64,000 nt of DNA. Origin: Gammaproteobacteria bacterium (lineage in GTDB: Bacteria; Pseudomonadota; Gammaproteobacteria; Eutrophobiales; Eutrophobiaceae). The notes below the pieces were generated by a model, which saw only the letters and a list, made by a program, of their open reading frames with translations, made no database searches and was not told where the DNA came from. Below, one piece after another: positions 28,401 through 43,400 of this stretch. Position 1 is the stretch's first letter; each line of letters begins with the position of its first letter. The translations under genes were made by a program, and so were the position numbers. The stretch is from the NCBI GenBank assembly GCA_003250975.1, contig QKIY01000030.1:38589-102588 (forward strand), given 5' to 3'.

Positions 28401-31400
28401 TCGGGTTCGGGAACTGATAATCAGGCTACTGCGGAGACATCGGGTGAAAGTGGTGGTGACAGCATCAGTGTCGCGGCCGCTATCTCGATCAATATTGTGG
28501 AGAGTGAATCCCGTGCCGAGATCGGTGATGGCCTGACAATATCTTCCGGTGGGCGCCTGAAACTGAGTTCATCAGCCAATGTTGACGGCGCCGCAGATGC
28601 CGATGGCCAGGCAACCGAGGGTGGCAGCGCCGCCGTTGGTGCGGCCGTCTCTGTCAATACAGTCGATACCGACAATATTGCTAGACTGGGGAACAGTACT
28701 GTCACGGCGGCCGACGGCCTAACCGTCGAGGCCCTGATGGCTGAAAGAACAGTCGATATTGATACCACAATAATTCCGGTCGTAGATACGGGATCTGAAA
28801 CGATATTTGTCGGGGCAGGTCACGGCCTGACTACTGGGCAGGTGGTGAGCTACGACAACAACGGTGGCACGAGTATTGCTGGTTTGACCGATGACGGTGG
28901 CACCACCAAGTATTATGTCCGTGTCGAAGACGGCGGCAAGGTCAAACTTTACGATACTGAAGAACATGCGAAGGCCGGTGGCAATACCGGCCTCCAGAAT
29001 TTGACATCCACCGGCGCGGGAACAGGACACAAACTGGATCCCACGGAAGGTGATGATGTGACATTCAACCCGTCTGAGAATGTCCGGCTGCTTGAACTGG
29101 ATGAAGGTCACGGGTTCATTACCGGTGACAAGGTAGATTACGAAGCCGGTACTGGCGGAAACATCGGGGGTCTGTCAGACGGGAATACCTATTACCTAAT
29201 CGTCCTTGATAATACCCACGCGCAACTCGCGAGTTCAAAGGACAACGCCCTCAAAGGGGAAGCCATCACGCTTACCAGTGACGAGGTTTCAGATGACGAC
29301 ATGCTCATCGACCACACCCATACCACTGCTGCTCTTTCAAAGAGCGGTGCCGGTAGTGATGAAGTTGGTGTCGCCGGCTCGGTGGCGATTAATCGAGGCG
29401 AGGTAATCACCACCGCCGAAGTGGACGGTGATGTCACACTTATAGATGGGCCGGATTTCGGGAGTGGTATCGGATCAGTGAACGTCAAGGCCGAATCCGC
29501 GACAGACAATACTGCGAATGCTCTGCCGGCAGGTGGCGGGGCGGTAGCTGGCAGTGTCGGCATCGGTGCGTCGTTTGCGTTGAACATGGCCTTCCATGAC
29601 ACCACCGCCGAGATCAAGAACGGTGCGGACATCAGCAACTCGTCCTCGAGTCTGACAGTGAAGGCAACCGGTGATCACGGCATGGTGACGGAGGCAAAGA
29701 ACGGTGCGGGTGGCGGCGATTTTGGTCTAGGGGCAGGGGTCGCCGTTGTTATTTCAGAATCCGATACCCTGGCCCGTGTTGGCACCGGGACCGCACTACT
29801 CGAAACCTCGGGCAATGCGACTATTTCTGCGCAACACACCAATATTATCAGGACCAAGGTGGACTCGGAGGCCAAGGGGAGCGATGCTGGTATCGGTGCT
29901 TCGGTAGGCGTTAACTATATTGCCGATACCAACAAGGCCCAGTTGGCGCGCGACCTGACTGCGGGAGGCAGTGTAAACGTTGATGCCGAACTACGCCTCG
30001 ACAGCCGCCTTGACGTGCATGCCAGTGCCGGTGGTGGTGATGATGGCTCCGACAGTGGTGAAAGCGATAACGCCGATCAAGAAGCCGGTGATCAAATCAA
30101 CAACAACTCCAATACCGGCGGCGGCCGCTCACTTGAATCAGCGGGTGGTAATACCAGTGATGCCAACAGCCAGTCCAATTCCAATTCCGGCTCAGAAGGT
30201 AGCAGCGTGGGTATTGCCGCTGCCGTGGCTGTCAACATGCTGGATAACGTTGAAAACAGTGCCGAGATCCTCAGTGGTGCTGATGTATCGGCAACTGGAG
30301 CAGTCACCGTCAGTGCCAGTGCGCATGTCGACGCGACCGCTATAGCAGACAGCACAGCAGTTGATCTCGAGGCCGACGCCAGCATTGCGGCAGCAGTCAC
30401 GGTAAATGCCGTATCGCTCGATAACAAGGCCATTGTGCACTCCGGTTCGGAAGTTTCGGGCAACGGGATCACGATCGAGGCCGTAACGACCGGCAGTGAG
30501 AAAAATGATTTTGCGGCCGGTTCCTTCTCCGTGGCGGGGAACAAGAATGACTTCGGGTTTGCAGGTGTTGCGGCTGTCAATGTCATCGATGTCGATACAA
30601 TAGCGATGTCCGAAGACAATACGGTGCTTAATTCGACGGGTGATGTCACCGTCACAGCCGAGCATGATATGCGTATTCAGGCCATAGCGGCATCCGGCGG
30701 TTTCTCCACGGAAACTGCAGCGGGCGCTGCCATCGCAATTAATCTTGTTGGCGATGGTGCTGGTGGTTCAAGGACCATCGCGAGTATCGGTAATCCGGAT
30801 ACTGCTGCTACGGGTGCAGAGGTCCATGCTGACGGGAATGTATCCGTCTCGGCCACGCATGCAATCAATATGCTGGATTCCCTGACCCTGCCGCAGACGG
30901 TTGAAGATGCGATAGGTACTGTTGATATCACTATTGGATCTCTGGCGGTCGCCGGTGGCGGGAGTACCGGCAGCGTGGGTATTGCCGGGTCAGTTGTTAT
31001 TAATATCTTTGAAACGACCACCCATGCCGGTGTTGATCGTGATGCTACGGTGGATGGCAACACGGGCGCGAAAGCAGGCTCACTGATTGTCACCGCATCA
31101 GATACGGTTGACTGGACATCAGTGGCCGGCAGCGTGGGGATTGCGACCAGCGGTGTGGGTATCGGCGCCGGTCTGGATCTGGGCATTATAACCAAGGATA
31201 CACAGGCGTTCATCGGACGCAACTCGACGATCGATGTAACGGGCGATGTCACCATTGATGCCGTTTCCAGTGAAGAATTCATATCGGTCTCGGCCAATGC
31301 CGGTATAGGTGACACGGTCGGCATCGCCGGCTCGGCCTCGGTCTATGTAATCAATACGACCACACAGGCCTACGTGGAATCAGCGGCATCGGCTCCCGAT

Positions 31401-34400
31401 GCTGCCAGTATCCAGGCCGGCGGCATGGAGGTCGATGCCGGGGGTGACCTGACCATCACCATGGTTGCCGGATCAATCGGCGGCGGCAGCAGTGTCGGCG
31501 TTGGTGCCGCGAACGCTACACTCGTGCACACCGATACCGTCGAGGCCTTTATCGGCGATCGGGCCAGCGTCATCGTATCAGGACCGTTCGCATCAGATCT
31601 GACCGTCAATGCCCATTCGACTGAAGAGGTGATTACTGTATCGGCTGCCGGTGGTTTCGCCAGCACCCTGGGTGTATCAGGCACGGCGGCTGTGACGATC
31701 CTTAATGAAACCACCCGTGCCTATATCGGCAGGCTTGCACATGTGGATGCCACAGGTGGCTTTACGGATCCGGACCTGAGCGTTACTGCAAGCGACGAGA
31801 CAGACGTGATCTCGGTCGCGGGCCAGCTTGCTGCAGGTGGCAGTGCCGGGGTAGGTATCGGTGCAGACGTGGGTGTGTTTACAAAAGTAACCGAGGCCTA
31901 CATTGAATCGGGCGTCAACTCTATGGTTGATGGCAATATCATCGTCGAAGCCGTATCGGATGAGGATCTCACCTCCGTGGCGGCCGGGATATCAGCTGCC
32001 GGAGGCGCCGCCGTGACCGTCGATGCCAGTGTGCATGTATTCGATATCACCACGCGTGCGTTTATCGGTGACGACCCGGATGATCTCACCGCTTCTGCCG
32101 GCGCAGGCGACGTGCATGCCAGCGGTTCGGTGAAGATTTCTGCAGAAGAGCGGACCGAAATTGACAAGGTAGTGGGTGCGCTTTCAGCGGCCGGCAGTTT
32201 TGCCGGTACAGCAAGCGGCGCGGTTACTGTCATTAGTAAGGATACCAGGGCCTTTATCGGTAACGGCGCGAAGGTCCAGGGTGATGGTAATGATTCTGTC
32301 ATGGCTAACAGTGGTAATTTTGATCTTACTATTACCCCTGAGGCGCACAAGTCAGATGAGGACCAGGGTATCGCCAGTGATGAGTATGCAGGCGATGACC
32401 CCAATTCACTCAAGAACAGCGGTGAAGTCGGTACACCGGCACTGACGGAGACAGATTCAGCCAGTGTTGATAATGGTTCGGGAGGCAACTCACGCAGTAA
32501 TCCCGGCACAGAGAGTGACGCGCTTACCAATTCGGTAACCGTTGCGCCCCTCCCTGAATCGGTTTCCGGCGTTGCGGTCAGTGCGAGCAACCAGGATGAC
32601 ATCGAGACCTTTGCCGTGGGCCTGTCGGCTGCGGGAGGTGCCGCGGTGGCCCTGAGTGCAGCAGTCAATGTCATCAATACCAATACCGAGGCCTATATCG
32701 GCGAGGGTGCACTGGTTAATACAGAGTCAGGTGGAGAGGCAGGACAGACTGTCCTGGTTGCTGCCGGCAGTGATTTCAGACACATCGCCGTTTCCGGCAG
32801 CGCAGCCTTTGGTACAGCAGGGGTCGCGCCGGCAGTGGATGTCACATTGGTCTCAAATACCGTAAAGGCCTACATTGATTCGAGCGCCACGGTAAATGCG
32901 GAAGATGATGTCCTGGTTGTCGCCAGGGCGAGTGAGGATGTGCTGCTGGTCGGGGCCGGACTTGCCGCAGGTTCCGTAGGCATTGGTGGCGCGGTAAGCG
33001 TCCTGTCAATCGACAATACGACCGAGGCCAGTATTGCGGGTAATGTCACGGCTGAAGGAGATGTACAGGTATTGGCCAGCGATGACACCCATGTGGTCGC
33101 CGTTGACGGTGCGGGCGGTTTCGGGCTTGGCGGCCTTGGTGCATCGGTCGGTGTCATTAATATAGACAAGAGTACCAATGCATTCATCGCCACTGGCGCA
33201 AGTGTCAACGCACGTGGCCATGGTACGGGCATCGAGACTCTGGCCGGTACCCTGACGGATGGGGATGATGCAAGCGGTTTTGATCCAACCAATGTAAATG
33301 GCCTTGTTGTCCAGGCACAGTCAAGTGAAGAGGTTTTCCATATTGCCGTTGCCCTGGGCGGCGGGTTTGTTGGCGTTGCGGGAGGCATCCTCGTCACCAC
33401 CATCGACTCAAGCACGCATGCCTATATTGATGATGCGGATATCAACCAGGTGGATAACAACCTGGCCAGTTCAGTCCAGGACGTTTATGTCAATGCCGCC
33501 AATAAGGTCGATATTGTCACTTTTGCCGGTGGCATAGGGGTCGGCGCGGCCGGTATAGCGGGAGCAGTCGACATTGGTACCGTGCGTAACGATATCAACG
33601 CGGAGATCAAGACCGGCGCAGTGGTCTCTACGGAAGATAGTGTCACTGTAAACGCCCTGGGAATAAAAGATATTGATGGCATAGCAGGAAGTGGCGCCGC
33701 TGGTGCTGTCGGTATGGCCGCCTCGGTTGGCGTATGGACTATTGGCCAGTCCCTGGAGCGTAATTACCAAGGTGACGGCGGACCGAACGACAATGCACTG
33801 GACAGTGACGGTCCTGACGGCACCGCAGACAACGATGCCGGCAGTCAGGCGGAAGGCACCAGTGACGAAGTCGTACTGGCACTTGATGATACCGATACCG
33901 GTGCACACGATCCGAATGCCGCAAGCAATTCTGATGACCGTATCTCTGCGGGCATATTCCAGGCAACACACGGTAGCAATGGATTTGAATCCGATCCGAA
34001 CAGGCCCACCCAGGCGGGTGTCACGGGCAGTGTTGATGGAGACCCTTCGGGCACTAATGCCTCGATCGGTTCAGCAAACATTACTACGACTGACGGTGAC
34101 ATCAATGTGAATGCCGTCGAGAATATACACGTTAATATGACACAGGGTGGCGTTGCCGGAGGTCTGGCAGGGGCCGGTGCAGGCATTGGTGTACTAAACA
34201 TCGCGTCCAATGTATCCGCAACGGCCGGGGGTATACTCTCGGCCGGTGGTGACCTGAACATCCATGCAGACCTGCATGAAGAAGTTGACGCCCTTGCATT
34301 CGCCGGTGGGGCAGGCTTTGTCGGCCTCGGCGGGGCGGTCTCTGTTATAAATGACACAAGCACGGTGACCGCGGGCCTGAGTGATAACGCCATCGTTCAC

Positions 34401-37400
34401 AATGCCGATCTGATCGATATCGATGCCAATTCGGAGCAGGAATTTAAAGTTCTGACAGTTGGTATTTCCGGCGGCGGTATAGCTGCATCGGCATCTTTTG
34501 CAAAGATTACGGTTGAGAATGGTTCGGCGACCGAGGTACTTGCCTTTGTCGGTGACAATGTCAATATCGGTCAGGATGTCAGTGATGAAGTGGGCGGCCT
34601 GAATGTAGAAGCACATTCAGACATTCAGGTTGACGGTAATAATGCCTTTGGTCTCTCGGCCGGCGGTGTTGCGGGTACCGCCAATTTTGCCATTGCTGTT
34701 GTTACGCCCGAGGTGATAGCCAAGGTCGGTGACGGGGCTACCGGTGCGAACATCAAGCTGACAGGCGATATGCTTGTCAAAGCCGAATCCACGGCCAACA
34801 TTGATACAGTCGTTACCGGTTTTTCGGGTGGAGGTGTGGCCGGTGGTGTGTCGGTATCCCGTTCCATACTCACGCCCGAGATCCGTGCCAGCGTCGTCAA
34901 GGGGAGTATCGAGGCTGATAACCTGAACGTATTGACTCTATCCAACGTCGGCGCCCCGGACGATTATGGTGCGAATTCACTGGCCTTTGCTGCTGCCGGT
35001 GGCCTCGCTGCCGGGACGGGGAGTTTCAGTACCGCTAACCACAGTCCTACCCTTGAGTCTGCCGTCGGCACGTCGGTCGACGTGAATAACAGTGGCAATG
35101 TCATGGTATCGGTCGATGGCAATCAGCAGGCGATCGCCCGCAGTGACGGTGCCGCCGGCGGTCTGGTTGGTGTTGGATTGACGGACGCTGATGCAATAGC
35201 CAGTGGTTCCTTCGAGGCACATTTCGATGGTGAGATAAAGAATGGCGACAACGCCGGTGCCGAGAGTCTCATGGTCACGGCAAACTCCACCGATACAGCC
35301 AACTCACGTGCAATCGCCGCAACAGGCGGTGGCCTGGTATCGGGTCAGGCCAATGATTCCTATGCTGAAACCAATCCGACCGTCAATGCGTATGTTGGCA
35401 GCTCGGGACTCATTAATGTTAATTCAAACATTAATATAATCGCTACCCAGCAATCTGAAGCGGATGCCATTACCAAGGGCGTGAGTATCGGCGGTGTGGC
35501 TGGTGTCGGTAGCTCCATTTCCAACGCTGTCATACATCCGGATGTCGATGCTTACCTGCTGGCCTCCGCAGTGAGGGCCGGTGGCAATCTCACGATCTCC
35601 GCCACAATTACGCCACAGGCAGGTGTGGTGCCTGATTATCAGATCCTTGCTACAGACCAGATTGCGGACACGGTGATCGTTAATAATCACGGTTTAACAA
35701 CCGGTGATGCTGTTGTCTACGACAATAACAGTCAAACGGAAATCACAGGCCTCGATGTGGACGATCCCGACCCCGAGGCAGACCCGCTGCGTGAATTCAA
35801 TGTCATCGTCGAGGATGAAAATACCCTGGCCTTCGGCAATGTATTCGACGGCAATAGTGACGTCGACCCGTTACGTGACATAATCGATTTTGGCCGGGCG
35901 CACAATTTTGTAGATGGTGATCAGGTAATTTATGTCAAAGCCGATGATGCAACAGTGGTCGGTGGTCTGGATGAGTTGATAACGACCTATACCGTGGTCG
36001 TGGTGGACGGCACCACCATCAAGCTCCGCGACCCGGGTGATACCTATATCCAGAAATCCTTTACCCCTACCAGCGGCACTAACTTTAACATCAACAATCA
36101 CAATTTTACCGAAGGGATGGCGGTCACTTATGACGCCCCTGATGCGGATATCTTTACGAATATCCAGGTCGACGTGGATGGCGGTATAGAAGATGGAAAG
36201 GCAGACCTCGATCATAATGCCGGTGGTAATAACATCCAGTTTGTGAATGATGCCGGTGATCCGGTTGCGCCGGGGTTTGGTGATGGCGATCTCGTATTAT
36301 ATACCAGCGATGGTACTGCACTGGGTGGCCTGGAGAACGATACGGTCTACAAAGTGCACGATACCGGGACAACCGGCCTCATCCAGTTGCTGGCCTATTT
36401 CTCCGGGGATGTCACCTTTAACAATAATGGAATGAACAACGCCACACTGGTCCGTGATGATGGACTGAACTGGTCTGATTTCGGTTTTAAACTGAACCAG
36501 AATATTGAGATCAGCGGTGCGGGAACGAGTAACGGCAGTTACCAGATCACCGGTCTGAGTGGTAGCACTATCACCCTGAACGTTGATGATGTTAGTAACC
36601 CCGGTGCACCATCTGCCACCGTAGTCAGCGAGGATGTTATCGCCCTCAATGCCGGTGACAAGAGCACGACCTCATTGGATAAGACAGTCAAGCACAGCCT
36701 TATCAAGCTGAGCAACCGGCCGATGACGACTGCAGAACCCGGTGTGACTTTTGTGGATGGCCGCACCTTCTATGTCCATGTGATCGATGATGATCACTTC
36801 CAGCTGGAGAAAACAGCCGGCTCGGGTGCCATCAACTTCACGGCTCAGGCTGGTGCGACCGATAACCATTTCATCGGACCCGACCGGGTCGACCTGTCCC
36901 AGGGCACCGGTGACCAGATCCTGCGCCTCGACATCGATAGTGGAGTCAGCGGCACCCAGTTCTTACTTGGCCCGGGTGGCGTGCCGCTCAATATTATATC
37001 GCCGCCGACCGGGGATGGAATCTCTTCAGCAACCTCCAGTGGATCGGGCGGTGGCTTTGTTGGTGTCAATATCAATACCGCCAACCTGAATATCGATACG
37101 ACCATCACTGCCTATATCGATGCCAATCTGGTGGATGCAGACGGTAACGTATCCATTAGCGGTACGTCCAGCACCAATAGCCAGACCAGTGTAAAAAATG
37201 CGACGGGTGGCTTTGTTGGCGTCGGTGATCCCGATACTAATGTGACCATCAACAGTACTACAGAGCTTTATATCAGTGAGGGCAGCCGTGTCATTGCTGG
37301 CGGTGACTTCCTGATGGATGCCGATTCCATGACGACATCAACTGCAAATTCACGGGCAGTTACAGGCGGGTTTGTAGGTGTGGCCAATGCCGATGCAGAC

Positions 37401-40400
37401 ATTACATTGAGCTATTCAACAACGGCAACGATAAAGGATGGGGCAAGCGTCATCGCGGGCAATGTTGCGAAACTCGAGACAATATCCCATGCAGACCAGT
37501 CTGCTACTGCGAATGCTATTGGTATCGGATTCGGTGGCGATGGCGATGCTGATGCCAATTCGACCATCAGCAGTGGAATATCGCAGGTGGAAGTTGCCCA
37601 GAATGCCGCGCTGATTGGCCGTGAAGTCCTTCTTTCGTCGACAGTGCCCGACCTGGTTGTCAATGCAGATGCCGACGGTCGTGGCGGCGGTTTTGTTGCG
37701 ATTGCTGGAGGCAGGGGAGATGTCGATGTGACAACCCACAATAATATCCTGGTTGGTACTAACGCTGAGATTACTGGATTCGAAGGGGTTGACTTTATCA
37801 CTCGCTTTGACGGTGTCGCCACCAATGCAATATCGTTTGCCCGGGCTACCGGCCTGTTTGGTCATGTGAATGCCACTTCGGATAATACCACCCGCACGAG
37901 TTCCTTGGTTTCGGGTGCCAGCGATGCACTCATCACCGCGGGGCCACGTGATAATGCACTGACGTCACTGCAAACAGCCGGTGAATCAGCTCACCTGGCA
38001 TTCCTGATCAATACCAACAATGGCACCATCAATGCCAGAAATGATGACGCTCACGTCTCCAAGCGTTCCCTCGCAACCGGTAGTCCACATCATACGGGCA
38101 GTCTCGAGGTTATTACCCGCGAAATCGATTTCAATTCGGATGTGCTCATCACCTCGGGGCAATCACCTGAACTGGTAGTCAAGACGCTCATGGTTGGAGT
38201 GACCGGCGAGATCGAGGAGGCCGTCAATATTACGGTCGATGATAGCGCTGCTGGTATAGGCAGCACATCTACAGAAGGCAAGGGCGATATCATCCAGAGT
38301 ACGGATATCATCGTCAATGACATCGGCAATCCCGGCCCCGGTGATGTGGTCTTCAAGTCTGACGACATCGCGGGCGCGGGCGGAACGTGGACCTTCCGGG
38401 AATCCCTGCAACGCGTCACGATTATCAACAAGTCCGATAAGGACATCATTATTAACAACATCGAGGTTATTGATGACCAGCAACCGCTGGTGTGGCTGGA
38501 TCCGCTGGCCACGGATGTCGGCGACCCTGGCAGCTCACTGACCTTCACCATTGAGCAGGAAGTAGCACCGACACTGGTGGATATCAGGAACACCGGCCCG
38601 TCTGACGTTTATATTAATGGCACGATCGAGAATCCGATAGGCACCACTTCAATTCTGAATACCAACGGTTCTGTATTTTCCACCAAGGACCGTGATGTCA
38701 ACGATGGCCGGGTTTCCCTGATCCGTACCAATGTCCTGCGGATTGATGCCACTGATTATGTCGGCTCCGATCCGGGCGCGAGCGGTCACCGGTTGAATAT
38801 CGACATCGTGGACAGTGACGGCCTGCCGGAAGATGCGATCTTCACTACCAACGATGTCAACGGCTTTGCTGATGACATCCTGCTCAGTGCAGAAAACCGT
38901 TTCGTCACCGGCCAATTGGTCCAGTATCAGGCGTCCGGTACCGTGATTGGCGGGCTCACGGACGGGGGATATTACTTCACGATCGTCTCGGATGACGGGT
39001 TGCGTGTATCACTTGCGACCTCATTGAGCAATGCCAAGGCCGGAATTGCAATAGACCTTAACCCGACAGGCGATCCGTCCAATGAACATACCTTGATTTT
39101 GGCTGAAACCTTTACCATCGATGCAGGCAATGATGTGTTTGTCGATTTGAAGGCCCTGCAGCGTCAGGACCTTGCATTCTATGTGGTCGAAATCGACCGT
39201 ATTTCCGCGGGACATACCGCTGATGTTCTGATTCGGGAAAGCCTGGAGCAGGATGGGGCCGGTGAATCGGGTGGTATCCTGGTTGATTTCGACGATGCGA
39301 ATCCTGCTTCCGGTGAACCTCACTTTACATTCTTTGATGGTCTTGATGGTGATCCACAGCCGCTGAGCCGTGGTGCCTTTGCCACGGGCAACACCACGGT
39401 ACCCTCAACATACGACTTCCGCGGGATTAACCCTACAACCGGTGACAGGGACCTGGCCGGGTTACAGGTTGGTGATATTACACCGACAGGTAACATCGTT
39501 GTTGCTGCTGCCGAACCGGATCCCTCTGATGAAACCATCAATGTCCTCGGTATCACCGAGGTCAATGGCACGGGTGATATTGATGTATTGACCAACGGCT
39601 ACATCGCACTGAGTGAGAAGACCGGTGATATGCGGGTAGAGCGGATCCGTTCCAATGCTTCAGACGTACTCTTGTATTCACCGCGCAAGATCCTCGATGC
39701 GCGTGATGATGCCGGCAACGGTGTTGAAGCTGACGTTTCCGGCAGGAACATTACCCTGGTTGCGGGTGCCGGACTGGTCAATCCGAACCATGCCGATGTG
39801 GCTGGAGAGGTATTGAACCCGACCTTGATCGATATTGATGCAAGCTGGGGCGGGATCGGTGAGCCCGATAATTTCCTTGAGATTAATGTCGATAACCGTA
39901 ACGGTGCAGACGGACTGGGTGTATTGCGGGCCTTTGATATTACAGCCGACAACAGCTTTGGCATCTTCCTGGACGAAGTCATCAATGACCTGCATGTCCA
40001 TACTGTCCATACCATTCAGGATATCTCATTGAGGACGGTTGATGGTTCTATTCTCGATTCCCGTAATGGCGGACTGGGAGATGACGACGCGAACCTGATT
40101 GGCAAGAACATTTACCTGGATGCCAATGGGGAGGGTTCAAGCATCGGTGCCTTTGATAACGATCTCGAGATCGATTCCCGGAACGGTTCCTCGCCCAATA
40201 ACGACGATGTGGCTTTTGAAGCCGTAGAAAACATCTATCTCACAGAAACTGCAGGGAATATGCGGCTGGTAATGGCCCATACCTATGACGGTGATATCCG
40301 ACTGACAGTCAGGGATTCCGCTGCGGAAGGCGAAGACCTGTTACTACTGCACAGTGGCACGGCGCGCTTTGCCGAGGACGAGAACTCATTTCCGACATTT

Positions 40401-43400
40401 CAAGAAGATGCCGACAGGGATGTGCTGCACGGACAGATCTTTGCCGAAAGTGGCGACGTGTTACTGCGGGTCGGCGATAATGTTGACCTGGATTCCAACA
40501 GCGAGATCCTGGCCGCGGGTTCCATCGATATTTACGGGGATGTGTCGGCGACAAATGAAGTCATTCATTCCCTGATTAATCTCGATGCTGGCCTCGGTAC
40601 AGTCATGCTGTTACGCGGCCGTATCATCGCCAACGCGACGGTCAATGCCGGTAGCAAACAGAATGGTGACCCGGTGGGTACTGCGGACCCGAGTTATACA
40701 GCACCCGGCGCAGGCGACCTGACCCGTATCTGGGGCAACGTGGATGTCGACACGATCCAGTTCGGCGATCCGACGGGTGACCAGGGTGGCACCGCACAGG
40801 GTGATGATGGTTATATCTTCCTGGGTTCAAAGACCCGCGCCTTCGGTAGTCAGAATTTAGACCCGACCAATGCCGATGGCGAAGACCGCTTCCGTGTGTA
40901 TTACCTGCAGGACACGACAACTGTCACGTCACCGGCTAACTTTGCTTTGCTTGATGCCGCAGGGCAGGAACTGGCCGAGCATACCTTGACGCTGGATGGC
41001 GTGTCGGAGAGCGATGACTATCAAATCTTTACCCTTGGCAGCAACAGCGATATTGACGAGCGCAATTATGTTATTAATGTGCTGGATACGGGCCTGTCCA
41101 ACGATGGCGTCGATGAATTGATAATCCATGGTTTTGACTCCCCGGACAATGGCAATGATGAATTCGGCAACAATCTGCCGACCGATGACCTGTTTCTCCT
41201 GCGCAAGGCCAGCTTCCTGCCGAACGAAGATGCTGACCGTCCTGCCTATATTGCGATGCTGCACGGCCAGCCCGACGCGTATCTGGACACCATTGAGGGC
41301 AATGAACCCTCGGATGAAGTCATTCGCATCAATTATGATACAGCGCTGAACGGCCGTATCACTATCCAGGGCTATGGCGGTAATGACAGTTTCTACTCTG
41401 ATGATACCTCCGCCATCGTGTCCCTGCAGGGCGGTGCCGGTGATGATACATTCCAGATCGGTCAGATCTTTGGCGACAAGCGTGACCAGGCCGAGGGCAT
41501 GTTGCTGGCGCAGGACGTGTTCCCCGATCTCGTTCCGACCACACGTGGTTGGCTCAGCCCGGGCATCAATGCACCACTGGTTGCCCAGGGTGGCACGGGC
41601 GATGACGAGTTCCGCGTTTTTTCAAATCAGGCAGAGCTACGGCTCGAGGGTGACGATAACAATGATCTGTTTATTGTACGGGCGTTCGCCATTGCAGCCG
41701 TTGCCAACCAGGATTGGAACAATGACGGGAATATTGATGTCGATGACCTGCCTGCGGTTGATGTAGACACGAACGGGGATGGCATCATTAATTTCGCAGA
41801 TGCCGATTCCACGCCCGATGACTGGACCGATGATACGATCGTGCTTGATGATGATGGTGTCGCCATGCCGATTATCGGCCTCGGATTCTCCGTCGCCCGT
41901 GCACCGGATATCCGTGCCGGTGGCGGCGAGGACGAGGTTCAATACAATGTTAATGCACCGGTCTCGGTCGACGGCGGCACGGGCTTCGACAAGCTGGTCA
42001 TCCTGGCCACCGAATTTGCCGATGACATCGCCATAACCAACAGCGGCATCTTCGGCGCAGGTCTCAATGTACGCTATTCGACGATCGAAGTGGTTGAGAT
42101 TGACGGCCTCGAGGGTGATGACGAATTCTTTGTTCAGTCGACGGAATTCGGCGTTGCCTACCGGGTAATCGGCGGGTTGGGTTCTGACACAATCAACGTC
42201 GCCGGAGATGTGACAGAGGACATCGTCACCCGCGAACTGGAAGGCGCCTCCGGTGCCGTCGATCACCTGGTGACATCGGACGACCTGCTCTACGATGGCG
42301 TGCTGGTCGACGGGTTTGCCTATAATGTCGCCTCCGAGGAAGAGGGCATCGTTATCATAGACGAGTCCAACGGGTTTACGGCCGTCCGTGAAGGCGGGCC
42401 GGTCACTATCGATGAATATACCGTCAAGCTGGCGGTGCAACCGCTCCCGGGTCAACTCGTATATATCACGGTATCTGCGGCGCGTTCACCACAGGAAGAG
42501 GCCGATGATCAGCTGAACCATAATGAACTCGATCCGCCCCAGCCCTTCCTGCCAAATGGTGAAGGGGACACTATCTGGCTAACGACCAGTTCTCCGAACA
42601 ATCCAACGTTTCCAGACTTCCAGCGTGACGTAGTCGTTAACGGCACTCCGGAAGTGATCAACAACCGGGCCGTGGTTCTGACGTTCGATGACAGCAACTG
42701 GAATACGGCCCAGACGGTGCATGTGTTTGCACCGGACGATCCACGTGCCGAAGGCGACCGTGTAGTAGTTGTCCAGCACAGTGTGATATCCGATCTGAGT
42801 GGCGTGTTGCCGGGCGACTATCCGGAAGATCCGGAGACAATGCTGCCCATCGACCCGGCCGATTATGTTGATCCCTTCGATGCGGCCGACGTGCGCAATG
42901 TCGAGGTACTGGTGCGTGACAATGATACCCCGGGTGTCTTCTTTACCGAGGTCGAACCGGGTACGTCGATCGAGGATGGGCGGACACTGGTAATTGAAGG
43001 CAATGACGTAACGAAACTCAACGATGAAATCCTGGTGCAACTCGCCAAAGAGCCTGGCATGGATGAAGATGTCTTCGTCAGGCTGTTCCTGAACGAGACC
43101 AGTGATGATAACGTCAAACTTCTCGACGTCGATGATCCGGGTGATCTGGATAGTCGCATGTTCAAGGGTGCGGATGGCTACTGGCGCATCCAGTTTGACG
43201 ACACCAACTGGGATGACCCCGTTCGCGTGGGTATCGAGGCGCGTGACGATGCCACGCGGGAGGATCCGGGGACAGCCGTCATCTCCTTCGAGCGTGACGA
43301 TCTCCTGACAACGGACGCCGATTATATCTTCCCGAATCTGCGCTCCGGCTCCGGCCTTCTGGATATCGAGGTCATTGATAACGAGACCTCGGGTGCCGTG

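Noticed and set aside
27090..37790. CRISPR or tandem DNA satellite in the repeat region
   Set aside because: The repeats are degenerate at DNA level and conserved only as protein pattern in one frame.
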